Shown here one piece after another: positions 8,934 through 16,286 of a DNA stretch of 64,000 nucleotides (the first letter of the stretch is position 1; each line of letters starts with the position of its first letter). A model generated the notes under the pieces. The model made no database searches. It was not told where the DNA came from and saw nothing but the letters and a program-made list of their open reading frames with translations. Source of the stretch: an uncultured Polaribacter sp. (GTDB lineage Bacteria > Bacteroidota > Bacteroidia > Flavobacteriales > Flavobacteriaceae). The stretch is from assembly GCF_947503875.1 (NCBI RefSeq), contig NZ_CANNFH010000003.1, forward strand, positions 310,001 through 374,000, read 5' to 3'. The position numbers and the translations under genes are program-made.

Positions 8934-9983
8934 ATGAAAAAAATACTTTATGTTGCTAGTGCATTGGCTTTTATGGCATGTGGTTCTAGTAAAGATGCAT
9001 CTGGTGGTGCAAATGGAGATCAAGCTGCAAAATATGCAGCAACAATTACTGCTAAAGATTTAGGAGCACATTTGTTTACTTACGCTTCAGATGAGTTTGA
9101 GGGTAGAGAAACTGGAGAACCTGGACAGAAAAAAGCAGTAGCCTATTTAAAAGACTTTTACGTTAATAAAGGTATTGTTAGCCCTTTAGGTGGTAATGAT
9201 TATTACCAAGAAGTACCATCTGATTGGATAAATAAAAACACAAGAAGAGGGCAATTTAAGGACTCTGAAAATGTAGTAGCCTTTATTAAAGGTTCAGAAA
9301 AACCAGAAGAAATTATAGTAATTTCTGCGCATTTAGATCATGAAGGTGTAAAAAATGGAGAAGTGTACAATGGTGCAGATGATGATGGTTCTGGAACAGT
9401 AGCTATTTTAGAAATTGCAGAAGCTTTTCAAATGGCAGTAAAAAATGGTAAAGGGCCAAAACGTTCTATCTTATTTTTACATGTTACTGGTGAAGAAAAA
9501 GGTTTGCTAGGTTCTAAGTATTATACAGATGTAGATCCTATTTTTCCTTTAACAAATACAGTTTGTAATTTAAATATAGACATGATTGGTAGAATTGATG
9601 ATAGACATAAAGAAGATCCTAATTTTGTATATTTAATTGGTTCTGATAAATTAAGTACAGAATTGCACAATTTATCTGAAAGAATGAATGAGAAATACAC
9701 AAAAATTAATTTAGATTATAAGTATAATGATGAGAATGATCCAAATAGATTTTACTATAGATCTGACCATTACAACTTTGCAAAAAATAATGTGCCAATT
9801 ATCTTTTACTTTAATGGCACGCATGCAGATTATCACAAACCAACAGACACACCAGACAGAATTAACTACGAACTTTTAGAAAATAGAGCACGTTTGGTTT
9901 TTCATACAGCTTGGGAAGTTGCTAATATGGAAAAAAGAATTATTGCTGATAAAGCAACACCAAAAAAAGCGACAAGTAAATAA
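8934..9983 (+). CDS. M28-family metallopeptidase lipoprotein
   Basis: 349 residues. An N-terminal lipoprotein signal (MKKILYVASALAFMACGSS) places Cys16 at the lipobox, so the protein is envelope-anchored. The catalytic domain holds the M28 dinuclear zinc set: ISAHLDH (first His/Asp), GADDDGSG (bridging Asp), TGEEKGLLGS (catalytic and metal Glu), NIDMIG (Asp) and THADYHKPTDT (last His). It is expected to be an aminopeptidase that trims N-terminal residues from peptides outside the cytoplasm. It is a single gene with its own promoter and a downstream terminator at 10001-10038. Confidence 0.92.
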   Translation: MKKILYVASALAFMACGSSKDASGGANGDQAAKYAATITAKDLGAHLFTYASDEFEGRETGEPGQKKAVAYLKDFYVNKGIVSPLGGNDYYQEVPSDWINKNTRRGQFKDSENVVAFIKGSEKPEEIIVISAHLDHEGVKNGEVYNGADDDGSGTVAILEIAEAFQMAVKNGKGPKRSILFLHVTGEEKGLLGSKYYTDVDPIFPLTNTVCNLNIDMIGRIDDRHKEDPNFVYLIGSDKLSTELHNLSERMNEKYTKINLDYKYNDENDPNRFYYRSDHYNFAKNNVPIIFYFNGTHADYHKPTDTPDRINYELLENRARLVFHTAWEVANMEKRIIADKATPKKATSK

Positions 9984-10000
9984 AATAGTTTTTATAAACT

Positions 10001-10038
10001 AAAAAAGCCTAATACAGTAATGTGCTAGGCTTTTTTTT
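10001..10038. terminator. Rho-independent terminator, likely bidirectional
   Basis: AAAAAAGCCTA pairs with TAGGCTTTTTT across a 14-nt loop, with poly-T on both strands. It separates the convergent M28 peptidase and thioesterase genes. Confidence 0.8.
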
Positions 10039-10062
10039 TAGTTTAAATTCTATGCTGTAAGG

Positions 10063-10488
10063 TTAAGAAGCGTATTGTAAAACAGCCGTTTTGGTAAAAT
10101 GTTTTAGTATTTTTTTTGGTGGTGTAATTACTTGCCAAGTGCTATAATCAAACCAAAAAAGTTCTCTTTTAACTACTGCACACAATTCCTTTTTATTATT
10201 AAAAAACTGAACGTCTACAAACATTTTTTTGTTACAAGATTCTATTTCTTTAAAATCTAACTGTATAGAAAAAGGTTGCGTAAACATTAAATACTTGTGT
10301 TGTTGCTCTAAGGTATCTTTACTTTTATGCAAACCAACTTTTAATGTATTCATTTTTAACTTTGCAAAACCATTTACAAATAAAAAAGTATCAAATAATT
10401 TAGAAGCATATTTTAAAAATGCAGCATTTTGCATCACCATAAAATCGTTTACATCTTCTCCTTTAACTGTATAATTTCTTTGAAACAT
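10063..10488 (-). CDS. Acyl-CoA thioesterase-like hotdog protein
   Basis: 141 residues, the size of a single hotdog-fold 4HBT-type thioesterase. The segment NDFMVMQNAAFLKYASKLFD matches the position of the central helix region in this family, followed by KMNTLKVGLHKS and a beta-rich second half ending in RELFWFDYSTWQVITPP. The family hydrolyses acyl-CoA thioesters. The catalytic acid is not obvious to me, so the enzymatic call rests on overall resemblance to flavobacterial proteins annotated as thioesterases. No cofactor, signal peptide or membrane segment is visible. Convergent with the M28 gene. Confidence 0.6.
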   Translation of the reverse strand: MFQRNYTVKGEDVNDFMVMQNAAFLKYASKLFDTFLFVNGFAKLKMNTLKVGLHKSKDTLEQQHKYLMFTQPFSIQLDFKEIESCNKKMFVDVQFFNNKKELCAVVKRELFWFDYSTWQVITPPKKILKHFTKTAVLQYAS

Positions 10489-10703
10489 CTGTATATAATT
10501 TTAGGCTCTCTGTTTTAAAAACAGAAAGTTTAATAAGAATGGGTTGTATATAACTATTAAAGTCTATATTTTTTATGTAGCTGAAAAATTAGTTATTTAT
10601 AATTTCAAACATTAAGAAGTATAGTTGAGAAATCTATTAGTTAAATTAAGATTTCTCCATAAATTCGAAATAACATTAGTTTTAAATATTATTTTTATAA
10701 TAG

Positions 10704-11564
10704 TTAAAAAGTCCTAGAAAGATTAAAACCTAAATGAATATCACCAGCAAAAAAGTCTCCTGTAGTTTCTGTAATAAAAGCTTTTTCTACCATTCTTCTA
10801 GAGTTTGCTAAAATAATCTGAAAAACATGACCACCAGTTTCTATATCTATACCAAAAGCTAAAGAATTTGTAGCGTCTATAGATTTTAATTTATTAAACT
10901 GTGGAAAATATTCTGCATTTAAAGAGACTCTTTTACTTACTTTTACTCTAGTACCAATACCTAAGGCAAAAATACTATGTGGGTCTTCAAAAGTAGCCGT
11001 TAAATTTCTATTTACAAAAGTTGGTGTTAATTGAAAAGATACCGAAGAATTTATTTTTCTTGCAATTAACACTTGCGCTGTGTAAAATAAACTTTCTACA
11101 AAGGTACGCTCAAAACCAGGAATTGCTTTTTCACTTTTAGCGGCAACACTACCAAACAAAGAAACTGCAAAAGGAAATGCATTTGCACCCGTTTTTTGTT
11201 TTAATAAACTGTATTTTAAAAATCCTTCGTAAGTTTTTTCTACACTTGCTCTGCTTAAACCAGCCGTTAAATTATCTGACAAACCGTATTCAAAAGAAAA
11301 ACGAATGTTTGATATATCTAATCCAAATAAATCTTCAATACCTGTATTAATTGCACCAAATCTGTGTGCTATAATAAATTCTAACTCTTTATTTTTTCTG
11401 TTTTCTACAGAATGCCCGTTTACAATTCTTGTTCCTTTAAAAGTAGCTGTAACAATGTTTTCTGTCTCAGGTGTTTCTGCATCTAAAACATCTAATAAAT
11501 CGTCTTGAGCATAAAAATGTGAATTTATAAGTACTAGTAAAGCTAAGGTTAGTAAATTTTTCAT
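10704..11564 (-). CDS. DUF5777 family outer-membrane beta-barrel protein (paralog A)
   Basis: 286 residues with a signal peptide (MKNLLTLALLVLINSHFYAQ, cleavage after AQ). The mature protein begins with an acidic stretch, then the DUF5777 pattern FKGTRIVNGHSVENRKNKEL and alternating hydrophobic/aromatic beta strands to a C-terminal phenylalanine (HLGFNLSRTF), as expected for an outer-membrane barrel. Function is unknown. It is the last gene of a minus-strand operon cytochrome, OB-fold, YceI, DUF5777, 3 bp after YceI. A paralog lies at 15308-16207 on the other strand. Confidence 0.85.
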   Translation of the reverse strand: MKNLLTLALLVLINSHFYAQDDLLDVLDAETPETENIVTATFKGTRIVNGHSVENRKNKELEFIIAHRFGAINTGIEDLFGLDISNIRFSFEYGLSDNLTAGLSRASVEKTYEGFLKYSLLKQKTGANAFPFAVSLFGSVAAKSEKAIPGFERTFVESLFYTAQVLIARKINSSVSFQLTPTFVNRNLTATFEDPHSIFALGIGTRVKVSKRVSLNAEYFPQFNKLKSIDATNSLAFGIDIETGGHVFQIILANSRRMVEKAFITETTGDFFAGDIHLGFNLSRTF

Positions 11565-11567
11565 GTA

Positions 11568-12113
11568 TTATTTTTTAAATGGTTGATGATTAAAGTTAAA
11601 GCTTACTTTTATTTCTTTCGCGATGTTTTTTTCTACAACAGATGGTATATCTACATTAAAATCAGATAATGTTATAAAAAAATCTCCTTGCATTACTATG
11701 GCATTGTCTTTTTTTACCGCTAAAGCTTTAATTACCATTTCTTTTGTAATGCCATGTATGGTTAATTTCCCTTTTACTTCAACCTTAGTTTCTTTATCTG
11801 TAATGGTATCAAAATTTAGAATAGCTCCTCTAAAGGTAGCTTTTGGATATTTATCCGATTCTACGTAATTCTCATTAAAATGTTCTTGCATTAATGCTTT
11901 TTCAAACATAAATGACTTCATTAGAATAGAAATTGCCATTTGTTTTTTTCCTGCATCTACAATACTTAAAACCTGGCTATTTTTTGCGGCTATGTTTTCT
12001 AAAGGAGATTCAGAAAAAAAAGTAATTTCTCCACTTTTTGTCAAATATCTTTCTTGAGCATTTGTTAAACAAACCGCTAAAAAACAAAAACATACTATAT
12101 ATAAATTTTTCAT
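11568..12113 (-). CDS. YceI family periplasmic protein (paralog A)
   Basis: 181 residues with a Sec signal peptide (MKNLYIVCFCFLAVCLTNAQ). The YceI lipocalin-like barrel is seen in the SGEITFFSESPLENIAAKNSQ start, the central KYPKATFRGAI segment and KGKLTIHGITKEMVIKA, with the late SDFNVDIPSVVEKNIAKEI. YceI proteins bind long-chain lipids such as polyisoprenoids or quinones in characterised cases; the ligand here is unknown. It is 12 bp after the OB-fold gene. The closest relative in the window is the YceI at 14773-15318, which shares motifs such as EHFNE.Y.ESD.YP and LTIHG. Confidence 0.92.
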   Translation of the reverse strand: MKNLYIVCFCFLAVCLTNAQERYLTKSGEITFFSESPLENIAAKNSQVLSIVDAGKKQMAISILMKSFMFEKALMQEHFNENYVESDKYPKATFRGAILNFDTITDKETKVEVKGKLTIHGITKEMVIKALAVKKDNAIVMQGDFFITLSDFNVDIPSVVEKNIAKEIKVSFNFNHQPFKK

Positions 12114-12125
12114 TATTTTATTTTT

Positions 12126-12542
12126 TTAATTGGTAATTACACACTTTACTAATACTACATCCATTAAAAAGCCAGTACATATACCTTTTAAACTTATATT
12201 TTGCCCTACTTTAATGGTGTTAATATTTTTAGTTTCTTCCACTGTTAAGTGACACAAAATAGTAGCAAAATCATCTCCAGTTTCTAGCGTTACAATTCCT
12301 TTGTTGTTTTCTACTTTAGCTTCTGCTACTATTCCTTTTACCTGTATTATTTTTTCTAAATAATCGGCATTAGCTGTAGCTTCATCTGTGCTAAAATCTT
12401 GCAACAGTTTAGCCGCAGATAAAGAAACAGTTGCCTTTTCATCTGCTACATTAACGTGAGGTTTGTTGTACATTTTGTACGCAACAAACAACCCAATAAT
12501 TAATAGAATTAATGCTGAAATTATAATTTTTTTAAATTTCAT
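12126..12542 (-). CDS. Membrane-anchored OB-fold (tRNA_anti-like) protein (paralog A)
   Basis: 138 residues: an N-terminal transmembrane anchor (IIISALILLIIGLFVAYKMY) and an extracytoplasmic domain of about 100 residues with the pattern of the tRNA_anti-like OB-fold family (YLEKIIQVKGIVAEAKVENN, then KGICTGFLMDVVLVKCVI). Despite the family name, nothing suggests tRNA binding outside the cytoplasm. Three cysteines (ILC, GIC, VKC) are kept in the paralog at 14343-14780 and could form a disulfide or bind a ligand; this is inference. Located 10 bp after the cytochrome gene and 12 bp before YceI. Confidence 0.75.
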   Translation of the reverse strand: MKFKKIIISALILLIIGLFVAYKMYNKPHVNVADEKATVSLSAAKLLQDFSTDEATANADYLEKIIQVKGIVAEAKVENNKGIVTLETGDDFATILCHLTVEETKNINTIKVGQNISLKGICTGFLMDVVLVKCVITN

Positions 12543-12552
12543 AAATTCTTCT

Positions 12553-12933
12553 TTAATTATCTAAAGCACCTTCATTAACCCAGTCTACAATTAATTGCAT
12601 TTGAGCACTTGGTAAAGGTCCACCTTGTGGCATAGTTCCATTACCAACTCTAATACCTACTCTTTCTGCTCTTGCCTTAACCTCTGCAAAAGTTCTTAAA
12701 TTAGGAAAAATACCTCTTGTTTCTGGAGAATGACAAACAACACATCTTGCATCTATAATAGGTTTTACTTGATTTGCAAAAGAAACCATTTCAACCGTTG
12801 TTGGGTCTTCCATTCCTTCTTCCATTTCTACTGAAGCCATTTGCTCTTCTTCTACATTAGAAGCGCAAGACGCAATAATTATGCATAAAGCAGTTATTGC
12901 TAATACCATTTTAAAATTCCAATTGTTTTTCAT
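12553..12933 (-). CDS. Mono-heme c-type cytochrome lipoprotein
   Basis: 126 residues. A lipoprotein signal ends at the lipobox ALCIIIASC (Cys23). The mature domain has one heme c attachment motif CVVCH (residues about 64-68) and a likely distal methionine in NGTMPQGGPLP, followed by the C-terminal helix QMQLIVDWVNEGALDN. It is an envelope electron carrier of the small cytochrome c fold. It heads the minus-strand OB-fold/YceI/DUF5777 operon and is the only member with no copy in the mirrored plus-strand cassette. Confidence 0.88.
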   Translation of the reverse strand: MKNNWNFKMVLAITALCIIIASCASNVEEEQMASVEMEEGMEDPTTVEMVSFANQVKPIIDARCVVCHSPETRGIFPNLRTFAEVKARAERVGIRVGNGTMPQGGPLPSAQMQLIVDWVNEGALDN

Positions 12934-12985
12934 GTTTATTACTTTTATAATTTCTGATTGTAAATTAAGTACATATTAACGTTTA

Positions 12986-13011
12986 CCCCACTATTAAGTT
13001 CTATTAAGGGG
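12986..13011. promoter_or_regulatory. Candidate operator upstream of the cytochrome operon
   Basis: Tandem CTATTAAG at 12991-12998 and 13001-13008 (10-bp period) is bracketed by CCCC and GGGG. It lies 53-78 bp upstream of the cytochrome start, in the 139-bp gap behind the LytTR gene. One helical turn between repeats suits a dimeric or tandem DNA-binding protein; the link to the LytTR protein is inference. Confidence 0.35.
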
Positions 13012-13072
13012 AATTAAAAAAGTTAAAGAGGAAAAAAAAGCATTAAAGGGATTTTACAACCCCTCAAAAAAA

Positions 13073-14212
13073 CTACATATTTAACCACTGTTTAAACTCT
13101 GCTGCTTTATTTTTGCTGATAATTATTTCTTCTGAAGTTTTAGCTTGTAATACAATCTTAAGTTGACTATTACCATACTTAATAATTTTATCTATGGCAG
13201 TTATGCTAATTATAAATTGTCTGTTTGCTCTAAAAAATATCGTATTATTTAAATTGGCGTACATATCATCTAAACTAGCATTTGTTGTAGATCTTTTTCC
13301 GCTAAAGCAAACTACGTAGGTAATGGTATTTTCTGTGCATATATAAGCGATATTTTTTATAGGTATAGGTACTAACTCATTTCTAACATAAGTTAAAATA
13401 CGTTGTTTTTCTCTTTCTGAAGGTTCTTCGAAACTTTTGTTTGATAAAACGTCTTTCTCTTCAATTTGCTCTTGTAACTTCTCTTGCCTCTCTGCCCTTT
13501 CTATAATTTTTTCTTTATAAGTAACTAAATCTGTATTTAGTTTAGATAAATTAACTACCTCAGACCTTAAAGTAGAGTTATTAATTTCTAATTCCTTTTC
13601 ATAAGCACTACCAATAAAACGTACCGCTAAAAAAGACAGACCAATTACTAATATTCCCATAATTAAGAATATTAGATAAAAATTGTTCTTTAATTTATTC
13701 ATTTGTGTTGCAATCTTATTCATATTCACATGTGCTGCAACTAATAAATCTACCTCTTTTAATGGTGCAATATGTATTACCTCAGAAAGCATTTTATCTT
13801 CTGAGTTTCTGTTTACCAAAATCTCATATAAATCATCTGAACTATTTTTTCCTTCTAAAGACGCTATTAAGGTTTGATTAGGGTTTAACTCCTGACCTAT
13901 TATAGATAAATCTGGATGTACAACCTCTTTCCCACTCCAATCAAAAACACTTAAAAACCAACTATTTTTATTACTATTTGCAACAATCTGTTGCATTTTT
14001 TCTACCAACTCTTGTTTAGTAACACCTTTAGAAAGTTGATAATCTAATAAACTAGCAACTTCTTTGGCTTCTCTTTTACTAGATTCTACCTGTACTTCTA
14101 ATAATTGATTTGCACTTGCTTTAATAAAATATTGCGACGCTACAGCTGCTACAAAGAGAAAAACAATAGTAATTGCCAAAAAAGTTAAAAAATAAAGTTT
14201 GTCTTTTTTCAT
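13073..14212 (-). CDS. Membrane-bound LytTR transcriptional regulator with extracytoplasmic cache-like sensor
   Basis: 379 residues. A first transmembrane helix (YFLTFLAITIVFLFVAAVAS), an extracytoplasmic part of about 140 residues resembling a single cache domain (NSWFLSVFDWSGKEVVHPDL), a second helix near residues 175-200 (FYLIFLIMGILVIGLSFLA), a coiled coil of about 60 residues and a C-terminal LytTR DNA-binding domain (residues about 275-379: IPIKNIAYICTENTITYVVC, then FFRANRQFIISITAIDKI). No kinase or receiver domain is seen, so it is a one-component regulator that would act from the membrane. It lies between the two OB-fold/YceI/DUF5777 cassettes and is divergent from the plus-strand one; regulation of both is a natural hypothesis. 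Confidence 0.88.
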   Translation of the reverse strand: MKKDKLYFLTFLAITIVFLFVAAVASQYFIKASANQLLEVQVESSKREAKEVASLLDYQLSKGVTKQELVEKMQQIVANSNKNSWFLSVFDWSGKEVVHPDLSIIGQELNPNQTLIASLEGKNSSDDLYEILVNRNSEDKMLSEVIHIAPLKEVDLLVAAHVNMNKIATQMNKLKNNFYLIFLIMGILVIGLSFLAVRFIGSAYEKELEINNSTLRSEVVNLSKLNTDLVTYKEKIIERAERQEKLQEQIEEKDVLSNKSFEEPSEREKQRILTYVRNELVPIPIKNIAYICTENTITYVVCFSGKRSTTNASLDDMYANLNNTIFFRANRQFIISITAIDKIIKYGNSQLKIVLQAKTSEEIIISKNKAAEFKQWLNM

Positions 14213-14342
14213 AAAATCTTAAAAAGTTAAATATAACACTATTCTTTTTTCTATTAAAATTGCTGCTTAAAGTCTTGTTTTTCCCTTTTAGCGTAATTTT
14301 ATAGTATAACTTATTTATTTTCTTTTAATTTGACGTAATAAA

Positions 14343-14780
14343 ATGAAAACCTTAAAAATATTTTTCTCGTCTCTTTTTTTAATTACTCTAATTAGTTTAA
14401 GTTATTGGATGGTTGTACCATTTTTAAAATCTTCAGATAAAAAATTAGATGATGTAAATGCTGCATATAATTTAAACTCAAGCGAAATAGTTTCTAACTT
14501 TACAAAAAACAAAACAAATTCAGATAGTCTTTATGTTGGTAAGATTATAGAAATTACTGGTTTTGTAAAAAAAGTGAATTTTATTAACGAAAGAAAAACT
14601 GTAATTTTGTACACCAAAAATAATAAACATGGTATTATTTGCGATACAAATATTGATCAGTTGGAAAAATTAAAATCGTTAAAAAAAAATCAAAAAATAA
14701 CTGTTAAAGGCACCTGTAAAGGTTTTTTAATGGACGTAATTTTACTTAATTGTTATATAGATTTAAATCCCAATGAATAA
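14343..14780 (+). CDS. Membrane-anchored OB-fold (tRNA_anti-like) protein (paralog B)
   Basis: 145 residues, same architecture as the protein at 12126-12542: N-terminal hydrophobic anchor (IFFSSLFLITLISLSYWMVV) and an OB-fold-like domain containing VGKIIEITGFVKKVNF and GTCKGFLMDVILLNCYI. The cysteines at IIC, GTC and LNC line up with paralog A. It is the first gene of the plus-strand cassette, 130 bp from the divergent LytTR gene, and overlaps the following YceI gene by 8 bp, indicating coupled translation. Function unknown. Confidence 0.72.
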   Translation: MKTLKIFFSSLFLITLISLSYWMVVPFLKSSDKKLDDVNAAYNLNSSEIVSNFTKNKTNSDSLYVGKIIEITGFVKKVNFINERKTVILYTKNNKHGIICDTNIDQLEKLKSLKKNQKITVKGTCKGFLMDVILLNCYIDLNPNE

Positions 14781-15318
14781 AATAGTATCTCTTTTATTAT
14801 TTTTTACAATTTTTAGTACTTTCACTAAAAATGACAAACAATATATTGCAAGGCAAGGCCAAGTTACATTTTTCTCTTACACTTCTGTAGAAAATATAGA
14901 AGCCCAAAACAACCAAGTATTAAGTATTATTGATATTGAAAATAAAGAAATTGCAGTTAGCATGTTAATGCGTGCTTTTGTTTTTAAAAAGGATTTAATG
15001 TACGAACATTTTAATGAAAGTTACATAGAATCTGACCTATACCCACAAGCAAACTTTAAGGGTGAAATTATTGGTTTTAGCCCTAAAACACCAACACAAG
15101 ATACTGTTATAAAAGGCACACTTACTATACATGGTGTTTCTAAAAAAGTAAGCATAAAAACAAACATAACCTATAGTAACAATAGCTATACATTAACGGG
15201 AGAATTTGTTGCACTTGTTAACGACTTCAACATAAAAATACCCGCAATTCTAACTAGTAATATTGCCAAAACAATTAATTTAAAATTCAAATTTCAATAC
15301 CAACCTCATGAAAACTAG
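14773..15318 (+). CDS. YceI family periplasmic protein (paralog B)
   Basis: 181 residues, identical in length to paralog A at 11568-12113. Signal-like N-terminus (IVSLLLFFTIFSTFT); no clean cleavage site is obvious. YceI features: QGQVTFFSYTSVENIEAQNN, LYPQANFKGEI, KGTLTIHGVSKKVSIK, NDFNIKIPAI. Visual comparison gives frequent identity with paralog A throughout, for example the EHFNESYIESD.YP block. Lipid-binding is known for the family; the ligand here is unknown. Overlaps the OB-fold gene by 8 bp and the DUF5777 gene by 11 bp, so the three are one transcription and translation unit. Confidence 0.9.
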   Translation: MNKIVSLLLFFTIFSTFTKNDKQYIARQGQVTFFSYTSVENIEAQNNQVLSIIDIENKEIAVSMLMRAFVFKKDLMYEHFNESYIESDLYPQANFKGEIIGFSPKTPTQDTVIKGTLTIHGVSKKVSIKTNITYSNNSYTLTGEFVALVNDFNIKIPAILTSNIAKTINLKFKFQYQPHEN

Positions 15319-16207
15319 GCACATATTCAGAATTTTAATTGTATGCTTAAGTATGTCTGCTAATGCACAAGATTTATTAGAACAATTGCAAAAAGAGTTG
15401 CCCAATACTTACCAAAATGAACTCGCATCTTTTAAAAGCACTAGAATTGGTTTAGGGCATTCTGTAGAAACCCGACAAAAGGGTGCCTTACAACTATCTT
15501 TTTACAATAGATATTGGAACAAGCCTACTGAAACAGAACAAAGCTTTTTGGCAGATGAAGTTACTAGGCGTTATGGTTTAGATTACGCGTTCACAGATAA
15601 GTTTACAATTGGTCTAGGTTATACAAATTTTGATAAAATTACAGACGGACATTTAAAATACCGACTTTTTCAACAAAAAAAAGATGCTAAAAAAATGCCT
15701 GTAAGTGTAACCCTCGTGCAAAATTTTTCTTATAAATCTTTAACAGAAGATCCAGATGATTTTTACGAGGAAGATGCTACTGAAAAAGTAGGTTTTTGTA
15801 GTCAGATTTTAATTTCAAAAAAAGTAAACCGTCTTTTTTCATTGCAAATTGCACCAACTCTAATTTACAGAACAGCAAAATCTGCAGATCCTAATGACCC
15901 CGCTACACAATTTGCAGTTGTTTTTGCGGGTAGACATAAAATTGGAAAGCATACCAGCATTGTTTCTGAATATGGTTATGTAACAAATCCTTTAAAATCA
16001 AAAGCTACATTTAATACCTTTATGACAGGTATTAATTGGGAAATTGGAGATATAATGGCACAGTTTCATGTAACCAATGCTAGAAATTATGCCGAAGATG
16101 TATTTCTAGGAAAAACTACAAATAATTTTAACTTTAAAGATCCTAACTTTCATTTTGGTTTAAACGTGACTTATATTCTGCATACAAGAAACAAAAAGAT
16201 AAAATAG
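15308..16207 (+). CDS. DUF5777 family outer-membrane beta-barrel protein (paralog B)
   Basis: 299 residues. Signal peptide MKTRHIFRILIVCLSMSANAQ. The mature protein carries the DUF5777 signature FKSTRIGLGHSVETRQKGAL and barrel-like beta strands. Paralog of 10704-11564, matching in the ELPNTYQNEL/ETPETENI start, the RIxxGHSVExR motif and the late IxWEIGDIMAQFHVTNAR segment. It ends the plus-strand cassette; a bidirectional terminator follows. Likely located in the outer membrane; function unknown. Confidence 0.83.
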   Translation: MKTRHIFRILIVCLSMSANAQDLLEQLQKELPNTYQNELASFKSTRIGLGHSVETRQKGALQLSFYNRYWNKPTETEQSFLADEVTRRYGLDYAFTDKFTIGLGYTNFDKITDGHLKYRLFQQKKDAKKMPVSVTLVQNFSYKSLTEDPDDFYEEDATEKVGFCSQILISKKVNRLFSLQIAPTLIYRTAKSADPNDPATQFAVVFAGRHKIGKHTSIVSEYGYVTNPLKSKATFNTFMTGINWEIGDIMAQFHVTNARNYAEDVFLGKTTNNFNFKDPNFHFGLNVTYILHTRNKKIK

Positions 16208-16228
16208 TTAAACTGTTATACTTTAAAT

Positions 16229-16267
16229 AAAAAAGCATCCAAATATTATTTTGGATGCTTTTTTTCA
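16229..16267. terminator. Bidirectional rho-independent terminator
   Basis: AAAAGCATCCAAA (16231-16243) pairs with TTTGGATGCTTTT (16250-16262) across a 6-nt loop, with A and T tracts on the two sides. Serves the plus-strand DUF5777 cassette and the convergent carB. Confidence 0.9.
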
Positions 16268-16286
16268 CTTAAAATAAGAGTAACTT

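Noticed and set aside
10489..10703. Possible small gene or RNA in the gap between thioesterase and DUF5777
   Set aside because: Only a weak CTGTTTT/AAAACAG hairpin and A/T-rich DNA; no coding pattern.
14773..15318. Recent tandem duplication of the YceI cassette
   Set aside because: The paralogs differ at many positions and in flanking DNA, so the duplication is old; recent copying or assembly error is unlikely.
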